From Candidatus Roseilinea sp. NK_OTU-006 (lineage in GTDB: Bacteria > Chloroflexota > Anaerolineae > J036 > Brachytrichaceae): a stretch of 62,207 nucleotides of DNA. Below, piece by piece: positions 38,149 to 46,230 of this stretch. Every line of letters starts with the position of its first letter. Positions within the stretch are counted from its first letter, which is position 1. The stretch covers positions 1 through 62,207 of the forward strand of contig NZ_JAAFGM010000019.1 in the NCBI RefSeq assembly GCF_012931985.1. The letters are read 5' to 3'. The position numbers and the translations under genes were made by a program. The notes under the pieces were generated by a model that was given only the letters and a program-made list of their open reading frames with translations, was not told the origin of the DNA and did no database searches.

Positions 38149-39687
38149 TTACTTCTGCACGCCGAGCGTCGCCTTGTAGGCGGCGAGCTGCTTATCGCGA
38201 CCCAGCTCCTCCGTCTTCTGTTCCCAGCCGTCCTCGATCTCTTTCATCGTGGCGGCGATGTCCTGCTCGCCGGCCAGGAACTTGGCGATCGCGCCGTCCA
38301 ACACGATGCCTTGGTAGTACTGGTTTTGCGGGATGCGCAGGTCGAGCACCATGTTCGGGCTGTTCAGGCTGGCCTCGATGGCGCCGAGGTAGTCCTTGGC
38401 GGCCTGTTCGCTCATGCCGGCCTTGATCCAGTTATCGAGGTTCTTGAACTGAGAGACCCGATAGGGGTTAAAACCGGTCTTGCCGATGGTCACGTCCACG
38501 TTGCTCTGCGCGGGCTGGTTCATGTACGAGAGATAGGCGAACGCGGCGTCTTTCACCTCCGGCTTGCTGGCCTTGTTGATGGCGCCCGACCAGCCGCCGA
38601 ACGCAGCGAACGGCGCATGGTTCACCCCGTCAATCGCGTGCGGGCACAGCTCCGGCGTGCAATCCACCAGCTTGCCGGTCTTGCGGTCGAGCACTTGCTT
38701 GCTGCCCGGCAGGATCACCGCGCCGGTCTTGTCCTTGGCCTTGCTGCCCTCCTCGATGGCCAGCGTGCCGATGTCGCCCCAGTCAATGGTTAGCGCGCAC
38801 TGACCAGCCGTCCACAAACTGCGGGTGTCGCCTACGTCGAGGTTGATCTCATCGGGCGGGCCGTATTGCGTGGTCTCCTTGTAGATCTCCAGCGCGCGGG
38901 CGAAGGCTTCGTTGTTGTAGAGCGGCTTGAAGGTCTCCAGGTCGAAGAACGCGCCCTGGCCGGTGCCCTGGCTCTGGATGAACGCCGAGGCGATGGAGGT
39001 GATCATCCAGTACGACTGGGCGGCTTTCTTCTTGGCGATGCACGAGCCGTAGACCGGCTTGCCGTCGTCGGTGGTGAGCTTCTTCTCGCTGACCGCTTTG
39101 GCGAAGGCGATGTAGTCGTCCCAGGTCTTTGGCGGCTGCAGGCCGAGTTCCTTAGCGATGTCGGTGCGGTAGTACACCATCTGGAAGTCGCCGTCCAGCG
39201 GGATGGTGTAGATGCGGCCGTTGTAGGTGGCCGAGAAGTCGCGGAAGAACAAGCCGATGTCCTCCCACTGGAGGTCAGCGTCGGCCTTCACCCGGTCGGT
39301 CAGGTCCTCCAGGTAGCCCGGCTCGATGTAGTCCACCATCCACTGCGGTGCGAACACGACGACGTCGTAGCTATTCGTGCCGGTCGCGAAGTCGTTGAGG
39401 ATCTTCTGATACAGGTCGGCGAACGGCACGGTGACGACGTTGATCGTGGCGCCGGTCATCTCGCTGAACTCCTTGCCGCGTCGTTGCATCGGCTCGGCGA
39501 TCTGCGGGCCGGAGAACGTGATGGCGTTGACGGTGATGCCGGCGAACTTCTTGGCCGGTTCGGCGGGCTTCTGCTCAGACGGTTGAGCGGGCTGCGCCGG
39601 TTGGGCAGGCGCAGCCGGCGGCGCAGCGCAGGCGGCCAGGACGAGGGCACCCAGCGCTGCCAGGCTTGCAAACTGCTTCAGGTTCAT
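38149..39687 (-). CDS. Sugar ABC transporter substrate-binding lipoprotein
   Basis: A 512-residue family 1 solute-binding protein. The signal peptide ends in a lipobox, LAAC at residues 17-20, and is followed by an alanine-, proline- and glutamine-rich spacer. The mature part has the usual AQW...YIEPGYLEDL and VYYRTDIAKELGLQPPKTWDD pattern of carbohydrate binders. It is longer than typical 410-440. A strong Shine-Dalgarno sequence (GAGGAGG) precedes the ATG. It is followed by an intercistronic hairpin and two permeases. Pentoses or oligosaccharides are plausible ligands given the neighbouring kinase. Confidence 0.92.
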   Translation of the reverse strand: MNLKQFASLAALGALVLAACAAPPAAPAQPAQPAQPSEQKPAEPAKKFAGITVNAITFSGPQIAEPMQRRGKEFSEMTGATINVVTVPFADLYQKILNDFATGTNSYDVVVFAPQWMVDYIEPGYLEDLTDRVKADADLQWEDIGLFFRDFSATYNGRIYTIPLDGDFQMVYYRTDIAKELGLQPPKTWDDYIAFAKAVSEKKLTTDDGKPVYGSCIAKKKAAQSYWMITSIASAFIQSQGTGQGAFFDLETFKPLYNNEAFARALEIYKETTQYGPPDEINLDVGDTRSLWTAGQCALTIDWGDIGTLAIEEGSKAKDKTGAVILPGSKQVLDRKTGKLVDCTPELCPHAIDGVNHAPFAAFGGWSGAINKASKPEVKDAAFAYLSYMNQPAQSNVDVTIGKTGFNPYRVSQFKNLDNWIKAGMSEQAAKDYLGAIEASLNSPNMVLDLRIPQNQYYQGIVLDGAIAKFLAGEQDIAATMKEIEDGWEQKTEELGRDKQLAAYKATLGVQK

Positions 39688-39703
39688 GGTTTCATCCTCC
39701 TCT

Positions 39704-39721
39704 GTAAAAAAATTTTTTTAC
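39704..39721. promoter_or_regulatory. Perfect A7T7 palindrome before the binding-protein gene
   Basis: GTAAAAAAATTTTTTTAC is self-complementary and ends next to the Shine-Dalgarno sequence of the binding-protein gene. It may be a bent-DNA or regulator site; as RNA it could only form an A-U hairpin. Confidence 0.4.
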
Positions 39722-39844
39722 GAAGTGAATCGCGTGCGTTTGCGCGAGCGCACATGCGAACTAAACCGAGAAGATCGGGTTGCGGAGAACGTTTGCTCAG
39801 ATCGTGGCCTCACCTCCTTTTGTGCGCAATCCGGCGGCGCAGCC

Positions 39845-40861
39845 TCAGACGAATGCGGGCGTCGCAACCGAACTACGGATGACCAGCCGCGGCGCCAGCT
39901 TCACTTCGCGTAGCGGCTGGCGGTCGCCGGCGATGCGCTCAAGCAGCATGTGCATCGCCAGTCGGCCCATCTCGTGGATTGGCTGGGCGGCGACAGTGAT
40001 GCCCGGTGCCAGCAGCGACATCCACGGCATTTCGTCTAGGCCGGCCACGGCGATGTCGTCCGGGATGCGCAGGCGGCGCTCCTGGATCGCCTTCAACGCG
40101 CCCAACGTGATCAGGTTGTTGCCGGTGAAAATAGCCGTGGGCCGGTCGGGCAAATCGAGCAGCGCGTGTGTGGCCTGCGCACCAAATGCCTCGATGCCCT
40201 TGCTCTCGTGAATCAAGGCCGGGTCGGGTGTGAGGCCGACTTCCTCCATCGCCTGTAGGAAGCCCGCCAGCCGCTCGCGGCCGGACGTGATGCTGGTGTT
40301 GGGCAGGATGGCGCCGATGCGTTGGTGACCGTGTGCAATCAGGTGCCGGGCCAGGTCACGCGCTGCAGTCACGTGGTCCAGCAGCACCGTATCCACCGGT
40401 GTGCACGTCGAGCGGCGATCCACCGACACCACCGGAATGCCGGCATCGAGGAGGGCAGCGAAGGAGGTCTCGGCCTCTGAGGCCGGCGAGCCGATCACCC
40501 CGGCGACGCGCTCGTCGGCCATGAACTGGATATAGGCGCGCTCCTTGTCGGGGTCTTCGTCCGAATTGCACAGCAGCAAGCTGTAGTCATGAGCGTAGGC
40601 CACGTCCTCCACGGCGCGCACCAGGCTGGTGTAGAAAGGGTTCTCGACGTCGGAGATGATCAAACCGATGAATTTGCTGCGCTGGGCGCGAAAGCTGCGC
40701 GCCATTCGGCTGGGCCGGTAGCCCAGGGCCTGGATCGCCTGTTCCACGCGCCCGCGTAGTTCGGCGCTGACCGGCCCGCTGTTGGACAGCACACGAGAGA
40801 CCGTCGCCGTCGAAACGCCGGCGTGCTGGGCAACATCCTTAATCGTGGCCTTATCCTTCAT
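39845..40861 (-). CDS. LacI-family transcriptional regulator
   Basis: A 338-residue repressor. The N-terminal helix-turn-helix and hinge (ATIKDVAQHAGVSTATVSRV, then ALGYRPSRMARSF) are followed by a periplasmic-binding-protein-like effector domain. The LacI hinge-helix contacts the centre of operators with a CG step, and two such sites lie directly upstream. It heads the sugar uptake operon on the minus strand and sits opposite a sugar kinase, so it likely senses the imported sugar or its phosphate. Confidence 0.93.
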   Translation of the reverse strand: MKDKATIKDVAQHAGVSTATVSRVLSNSGPVSAELRGRVEQAIQALGYRPSRMARSFRAQRSKFIGLIISDVENPFYTSLVRAVEDVAYAHDYSLLLCNSDEDPDKERAYIQFMADERVAGVIGSPASEAETSFAALLDAGIPVVSVDRRSTCTPVDTVLLDHVTAARDLARHLIAHGHQRIGAILPNTSITSGRERLAGFLQAMEEVGLTPDPALIHESKGIEAFGAQATHALLDLPDRPTAIFTGNNLITLGALKAIQERRLRIPDDIAVAGLDEMPWMSLLAPGITVAAQPIHEMGRLAMHMLLERIAGDRQPLREVKLAPRLVIRSSVATPAFV

Positions 40862-40871
40862 GGGAGCAGGG

Positions 40872-40908
40872 TGAAATCGTTATCACTGAGGTAGTGTAAT
40901 CGTTCTCA
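40872..40908. promoter_or_regulatory. Two tandem LacI-type operators
   Basis: TGAAATCGTTATCA (40872-40885) and TGTAATCGTTCTCA (40895-40908) both fit the LacI-family pattern TGnnAnCGnTnnCA and are spaced 23 bp start to start, about two helical turns. The second overlaps the -10 box and spacer of the lacI promoter. Confidence 0.7.
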
Positions 40909-40920
40909 GCAACTTGTCAA
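40893..40920 (-). promoter_or_regulatory. Promoter of the lacI-sugar operon
   Basis: On the minus strand a perfect TTGACA (40915-40920) is followed after 16 bp by TACACT (40893-40898). One LacI operator covers the spacer and -10 box, consistent with autorepression. Confidence 0.65.
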
Positions 40921-40944
40921 CTGCTTTTGCGCAGCCATGGCGGT

Positions 40945-40953
40945 TGTGATAAT
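40945..40953 (+). promoter_or_regulatory. Extended -10 box before the sugar kinase gene
   Basis: TGTGATAAT ends 8 bp before the kinase ATG at 40962, which suggests a leaderless transcript. No clear -35 box, consistent with an extended -10 promoter. Confidence 0.4.
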
Positions 40954-40961
40954 CTGCTGTT

Positions 40962-42434
40962 ATGGCTTACATCCTGGCGCACGACTTAGGCACATCGGCT
41001 AACAAAGCGAGCTTGTTCGACGAGACGGGGGCGTTGCTGGCCGGCCATAGCGAGGGTTACCCGGTGAGCTATCCTCAGCCTGGCTGGGCCGAGCAGGACC
41101 CCGACGATTGGTGGCGCGCCGTGTGCGCTGCTACACGCGCGCTGCTGATGCAGACCGGCGTCGCCCCGCGCGACATCGCCGCGGTGACCTTCAGCGGGCA
41201 GATGATGGGCGTGATCGCGCTGGATGGTGCGCGTCGCCCGCTCCGTCCGGCCATCATCTGGGCCGATCAGCGCGCCACGGCGGAGGCTGCGCTGATCGCC
41301 GAGCGTTGTGGCGAGGAGGAAGTCTATCGCCGCACCGGCCATCGCATCAGCCCGGCTTACACTGCTGCCAAGATGCTTTGGATCAAGCGACATCAGCCGG
41401 AGGTGTTTGCCCGCGCGCGGCGCTTCGTGATGGCTAAAGATTACATCGTCATGCGCCTGACCGATGTCACGGTGACCGACTATTCCGATGCTTCGGGCAG
41501 CAACTTGTTCGACCTGGAAGCGCAGAGGTGGCGCGCCGATTTTCTGGATGCGCTCGAACTTGATGCGGAGTGCTTGCCGGCGCTTGCGCCATCCAGCGCC
41601 GTGGTCGGCCAGGTGACGCGCGCGGCAGCGGAGGAGACCGGCCTGGCGCCCGGCACGCCGGTGGTGATCGGCGGCGGCGACGGCGCTTGTGCAACGGTGG
41701 GCGCGGGATCGGTGGAGGAAGGCGACGCTTACTGCGTGCTGGGCACCTCGTCGTGGATTGCCTACACGTCGCCGCGGCCGTGGCTCGATCCGGAACGGCG
41801 CACCTTCACTTTTTATCACTTGCTCCCAGGGCGTTACATCCCGATGGGCACGATGCAAGCGGCCGGCGGCGCGCGCGAGTGGTTGGTGCGGGCGATGGGC
41901 GAAATCTCGGATGAGGCGATGGCGCGCGTCGAGCCGGGCTGTCGCGGGTTGATCTTCCTGCCCTATCTGATCGGCGAGCGCAGTCCGTGGTGGAACCCGA
42001 AGGCGCGGGCCGCGTTCGTCGGCCTGACGATGAGCCACGGCCCGGCGGAGATGCACCGCGCCGTGCTGGAGGGCGTGGCCTTCAACCTTAAATTGATTCT
42101 GGATGCGCTGAGCGCTCACCGGCCGCTGCGCAGCTTGCGGTTGATCGGCGGCGGCGCGCGCAACGTCGTCTGGCAGCGCATCCTGGCCGATGTGTTGGGG
42201 ACGCCGCTAGAGATTCCAGAGTTGCTGGCCGAGGCCACCTCGTGGGGGGCGGCGGTGGCTGGCGGCGTCGGCGTCGGGGTTTACGCCGACTGGCGTATCG
42301 CGAAAGCGAAGACGCGCGCCGTCAAGGTGGTTGAGCCTGATGTGACAAACGTCGCCCGCTATGCGGAAATCTGCGCGTCTTTCGTACAGGCCTATCACGC
42401 ACTTGACCCTCTTAACAGCTCAAACCTTGTGTAA
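40962..42434 (+). CDS. xylB: FGGY-family sugar kinase (xylulokinase-like)
   Basis: A 490-residue ATP-dependent carbohydrate kinase. The N-terminal phosphate motif HDLGTSANKASLFD and the YPQPGWAEQDPDDWW segment are typical of xylulokinase relatives. The C-terminal nucleotide site reads LRLIGGGARNVVWQRILADVLG. It is divergent from the LacI-controlled uptake operon and likely phosphorylates the imported sugar; xylulose is the first guess, but other FGGY substrates such as erythritol or fuculose are possible. Confidence 0.87.
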   Translation: MAYILAHDLGTSANKASLFDETGALLAGHSEGYPVSYPQPGWAEQDPDDWWRAVCAATRALLMQTGVAPRDIAAVTFSGQMMGVIALDGARRPLRPAIIWADQRATAEAALIAERCGEEEVYRRTGHRISPAYTAAKMLWIKRHQPEVFARARRFVMAKDYIVMRLTDVTVTDYSDASGSNLFDLEAQRWRADFLDALELDAECLPALAPSSAVVGQVTRAAAEETGLAPGTPVVIGGGDGACATVGAGSVEEGDAYCVLGTSSWIAYTSPRPWLDPERRTFTFYHLLPGRYIPMGTMQAAGGAREWLVRAMGEISDEAMARVEPGCRGLIFLPYLIGERSPWWNPKARAAFVGLTMSHGPAEMHRAVLEGVAFNLKLILDALSAHRPLRSLRLIGGGARNVVWQRILADVLGTPLEIPELLAEATSWGAAVAGGVGVGVYADWRIAKAKTRAVKVVEPDVTNVARYAEICASFVQAYHALDPLNSSNLV

Positions 42435-42578
42435 TCCGTAGACATACACTCCGCGACTGATTTGCATAGAGATTGTGAACTTGTTGTGGTAACTTCGTTC
42501 AGCCGATGAATGTCACATCAAAAACATGACATATACCTGATTGTGTATCGCGGAGCCTTAAGCATACTTTAAGGTGCG

Positions 42579-43052
42579 ATGGCGCACTGGGCTCGCCACC
42601 TGCACTGGGTGGTCTGGAATACGGAATGCCTCACTAGGCATCTATCCCGCACAGCCTACGCCGACCGCCTGTTCGTGGCGCACTTTGCGGTGATCACATT
42701 CGGCCTGGTGGCGTTGTGGGGTGCCTGGCGCGATCCGACGTACAGCTTGCACGTGGCGCTCGGCCTCGGCGCGCTTCTGGCGCTCATATGGATTGGCCCG
42801 TCCGGTCAGACAGGAGGGCCGGTTGCACTTGCGCTGCAAGTGCCGGACGGGCTGTTCATCTGTTTTTTGCGCGAGGCGCGTCGCACATGGGCGCTGCGCG
42901 AGCTACTTGAGTTCATCCGCCGCGCACATCTGTCTTGTGGTGCGCCGCCCTGCCCGATGTCCAATTACTCGTGCCTAAAAGGTGGGGGTTCGATGCATGA
43001 TCCGACGCATCGAGCCCTCGCTTTTTTTGATTTCAAGTTTCAGGGAGGTTAA
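42579..43052 (+). CDS. Doubtful small membrane protein in the leader
   Basis: A 157-residue frame whose first 75 residues have coding-like third-base GC and two hydrophobic stretches (LFVAHFAVITFGLVALWGAW, then HVALGLGALLALIWIG). The second half looks random and runs through a strong terminator. The real gene, if any, may be shorter or be a remnant. It does not resemble light-harvesting alpha or beta peptides. A leader RNA is the alternative reading. Confidence 0.3.
   Translation: MAHWARHLHWVVWNTECLTRHLSRTAYADRLFVAHFAVITFGLVALWGAWRDPTYSLHVALGLGALLALIWIGPSGQTGGPVALALQVPDGLFICFLREARRTWALRELLEFIRRAHLSCGAPPCPMSNYSCLKGGGSMHDPTHRALAFFDFKFQGG
42986..43028 (+). terminator. Intrinsic terminator/attenuator before the pucC-bch cluster
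   Basis: GGGTTCGATGC pairs with GCATCGAGCCC (11 bp, one G-T wobble) around a 10-nt loop, followed by TCGC and seven Ts (43022-43028). The Shine-Dalgarno sequence of the next gene (GGGAGG at 43043-43048) lies just 15 nt beyond the last T, too close for an intervening promoter. Confidence 0.75.
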
Positions 43053-43056
43053 TCAA

Positions 43057-44499
43057 ATGTCATCATCGCTCGTTCGACCGTTCAAAGCGATGCGCAGCCG
43101 AGCGACGAGTTCAGCGGATCGGCTGCCCATGTTGGCCATCGCGCGTTTGACGCTGCCCAAGCTCGGCGTGGCTTATCTGTTCACCATGCTGCTCAGCGTG
43201 TTCAACCGCGTGATGATCAACGAGTTGGGGATCGCCGCTGCTGTGATCGGCAGCCTGTACTTCGCCTATCGCCTGATGAACGTCTTTCAGGTGTCGGCCG
43301 GCCGCTACGCCGACCGCCGCGCCTTCTTCGGGCTGCGCCGCACGCCGGTGATGTTCGCCGGGCTGATGTTCTCGGCGATCTCGCTGGTGCCGCTGCCGCT
43401 TTTTGCCACGCGCTATGCGGCGGGCGAGACGATCTATCTGCTGTTCATGTTGCTGAGCTTGTTGGGCTTCGGCTTTGGCTTTGCGGCCAACGGCGACGCG
43501 CACAACACGCTGATCGCCGAGATGACCGAGGGCAAGAAGAATCGCCCGGCCGTGGTCGCCACCGTCTGGCTATTCCAGATCGTGTTCATCGTGATCACCG
43601 GCATCGCCAGCTCGATCATCCTGCAAATCGCCGACACCCAGGCGGGCGCGCCGCCCGGCTGCGCCACCGACGCCTGCGCCGCGATCCGCAGCCAGGTGGC
43701 CGTGCAGATGATGCCGAAGTTCTTCCTGGCCGGGCCGGTCGTCTCGTTGATCGGTTTGCTTTCGTTGATCGGGCTGGAGCGACGGCTGTCGCCGGAGGAA
43801 GTAGCCGCAGCCGAACAGCGCCCGCCGTTGCGGATGGGCGAGGCGTATGCCCGCATCTTCACCAACCCGCAGGCGCGCGTGTTCTTCTTCTTCATCGTCA
43901 TCGCGATCTTCGCGCTGTTCGTGCAAGATAGCATCCTCGAACCGTTCGGGGCCGACGTATTCAAGCTCGCGCCGCGCCAGACGGCCCAGTTCCAGCCGAT
44001 CATGGGCATGGGCACGATCATCGCCATGCTGGTGATGGGCATCGTGGCCAGTAAGTGGCCCATCCCCAAGCGTCGCATCGCCGACTGGGGCCTGGTTGTG
44101 TCCGGCATCGGCTTCGCGCTGCTGTTCGCCTCGGCCATGGCGCACCTGTTGCCGGCGATGTATGCCGGCATCGCCATCCTGGGCGTCGGGATGGGCGTGT
44201 TCAACGTCGGCGCGCTCTCGATGATGATGGACATGACGGTGCCCGGCGAGACCGGCTCGCTGATGGGCGCCTGGGGCATGGCGCAGGCGCTCTCCAACGG
44301 CTTCGCCCAATTCGCCGGCGGTGCGATGCGCGACATCGGCATTCAGGCCACCGGCAACTATGCCGCATCCTATGGCTTCATCTTCATCGTCGCCATCGCC
44401 ATGTGCTTTGTGGCCATGAACCTGATGGCGCGGGTGAATGTGGAACAGTTCCGCAAGCTCACCCGCGAGCAGATGGTCATGACGATGGAGGCGGCGTGA
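43057..44499 (+). CDS. BCD/PucC-family MFS protein, first copy
   Basis: A 480-residue, 12-helix major facilitator protein of the bacteriochlorophyll delivery/PucC family. The diagnostic start is LPKLGVAYLFTMLLSVFNRVMINELGI, with RTPVMF and ERRLSPEEV-like loops shared with the second copy. Family members help assemble light-harvesting complexes, probably by handling bacteriochlorophyll. The ATG at 43057 follows a good Shine-Dalgarno sequence; a longer frame from 42982 would include the terminator and is rejected. It opens the bacteriochlorophyll cluster. Confidence 0.88.
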   Translation: MSSSLVRPFKAMRSRATSSADRLPMLAIARLTLPKLGVAYLFTMLLSVFNRVMINELGIAAAVIGSLYFAYRLMNVFQVSAGRYADRRAFFGLRRTPVMFAGLMFSAISLVPLPLFATRYAAGETIYLLFMLLSLLGFGFGFAANGDAHNTLIAEMTEGKKNRPAVVATVWLFQIVFIVITGIASSIILQIADTQAGAPPGCATDACAAIRSQVAVQMMPKFFLAGPVVSLIGLLSLIGLERRLSPEEVAAAEQRPPLRMGEAYARIFTNPQARVFFFFIVIAIFALFVQDSILEPFGADVFKLAPRQTAQFQPIMGMGTIIAMLVMGIVASKWPIPKRRIADWGLVVSGIGFALLFASAMAHLLPAMYAGIAILGVGMGVFNVGALSMMMDMTVPGETGSLMGAWGMAQALSNGFAQFAGGAMRDIGIQATGNYAASYGFIFIVAIAMCFVAMNLMARVNVEQFRKLTREQMVMTMEAA

Positions 44500-44596
44500 A
44501 ATTCGCGTCGGGCCGGTTGGGTCGCTGGGGTCGGGTCTGTTTGGAGCCGATGACTCGGGCGGCCTGACCGGCCCATGACGCGCAACAGGTTTCGCG

Positions 44597-45070
44597 ATGA
44601 ACTACACCCCCGAACAGCTTGAGCGCCGCAACCGGTCGTTCTGGACGCCGGTGCAGGCCGTTGGCGCATTGGTTCAGTTTCTCACCTTCCTCGCCAGCCT
44701 GACCCTGGTGATCCGCTTCCTGACCACCGGCCAGGGCTACGAAGTTACTACCGTGGCGAACGTCGCCAAGGTGCTGATGCTGTATTTCATGACCGTCACC
44801 GGCATGGCCTGGGAGGATGAGGTATTCGGCCGGATGTTCATGGCGAAGGAGTTCTTCTGGGAGGACGCCGGCAACCTGCTGTCGTTGGCCGGCAATACGG
44901 CCTACCTCGTCGCCCTGTTCGCCGGCGCCGATCACCGCACCCAGATGCTGGTGATGTGTGTCGCCCTGGCCACCTACGTCGTCAACTTCGTCCAGTTCGC
45001 CCGGCGCGGCGCGCAGTCGGCCCGCCAGAAGCGTGCGCGGGCGCTGGCGACGGCCAGCAGCGGGAGATGA
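44597..45070 (+). CDS. bchF: 3-vinyl bacteriochlorophyllide hydratase
   Basis: The 157-residue membrane protein starts YTPEQLERRNRSFWTPVQ, continues with LGFTxxG-type helices, and contains the conserved WEDEVFGRMFMAKEFFWED block and the ending ATYVVNFVQF typical of BchF. It hydrates the 3-vinyl group of chlorophyllide a or bacteriochlorophyllide to 3-hydroxyethyl, on the route to bacteriochlorophyll a. About four hydrophobic helices are visible. Its stop overlaps the bchI ATG (ATGA), so the two are translationally coupled. Together with bchC it implies a bacteriochlorophyll a producer. Confidence 0.88.
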   Translation: MNYTPEQLERRNRSFWTPVQAVGALVQFLTFLASLTLVIRFLTTGQGYEVTTVANVAKVLMLYFMTVTGMAWEDEVFGRMFMAKEFFWEDAGNLLSLAGNTAYLVALFAGADHRTQMLVMCVALATYVVNFVQFARRGAQSARQKRARALATASSGR

Positions 45071-46203
45071 GCGCGCAGATTGCGGCTGAGCCGGCTCGTG
45101 CGCTCCGCGCCGACCACAGCGGCGCTGCCTCCGCGTCGTCGGCGGTGCACTATCCCTTCACCGCCATTGTCGGCCAGGAGGAGATGAAGTTGTGCCTGCT
45201 GTTGAACGTGATTGACCCGCGCATCGGCGGCGTGATGATCATGGGGCATCGCGGCACCGGCAAGAGCACTGCCGTGCGCGCCCTGGCCGACGTGCTGCCG
45301 ATGATCACGCGCGTCAAGGGTGACCCGTTCAACCGCACACCGGAGGAAGTTGCACGCGATGCGCTGCCCATCGAGAGCGCAGCCGAACGCAACGGCGCAT
45401 CTCCCACCCCGCGTCAACCCCGCGACTCGAGGCTCAGAACGGAGCGCATCCCCGTTCCCGTCGTTGACCTGCCGCTGGGCGCGACCGAGGATCGCGTCTG
45501 CGGCACGATTGACATCGAGGCGGCGCTGACGCAGGGGGTGAAGCGCTTCGAGCCGGGGCTGCTGGCGCGGGCCAACCACGGCTTCCTCTACATTGATGAA
45601 GTCAACCTGCTCGACGATCACCTCGTGGATGTGCTGCTCGACGTGGCGGCCAGCGGCTGGAATGTGGTCGAGCGTGAGGGCATCAGCGTGCGCCACCCGG
45701 CCCGCTTCGTGCTGGTGGGTTCCGGCAATCCCGAGGAGGGCGAGCTGCGGCCGCAGTTGCTCGACCGCTTCGGCCTGCACGCGCGCATCGTCACCATCAC
45801 CGATGTCGCGCAGCGCATGGAGATCGTGCGCCGCCGACGCGCCTTTGACGCCGACCCCCGTGCTTTCATCGCCGCTTGGCAGCCCCAGCAACGCGCGCTG
45901 CGGCGGCGCATCGTCGCTGCGCAGAAGCGCCTCGCCGAGGTGGAGATGCCGGACGATGCGCTGATGGTTGCCGCCGAACTGTGCATGCGCCTGGGCGTGG
46001 ACGGCCACCGCGGCGAACTCACGCTGGCGCGCGCCGCGTGCGCGCTGGCCGCTTTCGAGGGGCGCCCGCGCGTGACGCGCGACGACGTGAAGCGCGTCGC
46101 CGTACCTGCGCTGCGGCATCGCTTGCGCCGCGATCCGCTGGAGACGACGGACGCCGGCGAACGCATCGAACGCGCGCTCATGGAACTGCAGGCACAGGCA
46201 TGA
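45067..46203 (+). CDS. bchI: Magnesium chelatase ATPase subunit I
   Basis: A 378-residue AAA+ ATPase that powers insertion of Mg2+ into protoporphyrin IX with BchD and BchH. It begins with the family's FTAIVGQEEMKLCLLLNVID. Walker A is GHRGTGKST at 60-68. The BchI-specific VPVVDLPLGATEDRVCGTID, the Walker B-like GFLYIDEVNLLDDHLVD and SGNPEEGELRPQLLDRFG are all present. Length is normal. The ATG at 45067 overlaps the bchF stop. The linker before VPVVDLP (residues about 108-125) is divergent. Confidence 0.96.
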   Translation: MSAQIAAEPARALRADHSGAASASSAVHYPFTAIVGQEEMKLCLLLNVIDPRIGGVMIMGHRGTGKSTAVRALADVLPMITRVKGDPFNRTPEEVARDALPIESAAERNGASPTPRQPRDSRLRTERIPVPVVDLPLGATEDRVCGTIDIEAALTQGVKRFEPGLLARANHGFLYIDEVNLLDDHLVDVLLDVAASGWNVVEREGISVRHPARFVLVGSGNPEEGELRPQLLDRFGLHARIVTITDVAQRMEIVRRRRAFDADPRAFIAAWQPQQRALRRRIVAAQKRLAEVEMPDDALMVAAELCMRLGVDGHRGELTLARAACALAAFEGRPRVTRDDVKRVAVPALRHRLRRDPLETTDAGERIERALMELQAQA

Positions 46204-46230
46204 GACGCGCCAAAACGCACCCAAACACGA

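Larger units (their letters stand above)
42435..43056 (+). promoter_or_regulatory. 622-bp structured upstream region of the bacteriochlorophyll cluster
   Basis: Two inverted repeats lie at its start: ATGTCA-N11-TGACAT (42510-42532) and CCTTAA-N7-TTAAGG (42556-42574). Further hairpins follow: ATGCCT-CACT-AGGCAT near 42627-42642, and GCACTTG-CGCTG-CAAGTGC near 42825-42843 with flanking CCGG pairing. A strong terminator ends the region. One weak open frame (42579-43052) spans most of it. No known riboswitch is recognised, and no convincing promoter with both boxes is seen. Confidence 0.5.

Noticed and set aside
39810..39820. Strong SD-like AAAGGAGGTGA on the minus strand after lacI
   Set aside because: No start codon lies at a usable distance; the binding-protein gene has its own SD much further downstream.
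42510..42532. PpsR/CrtJ site upstream of the bch cluster
   Set aside because: The inverted repeat gives TGT-N15-ACA, not the required TGT-N12-ACA spacing.
42982..43056. Upstream extension of the first pucC-like gene
   Set aside because: It would translate through a strong terminator; the ATG at 43057 has a good Shine-Dalgarno sequence.
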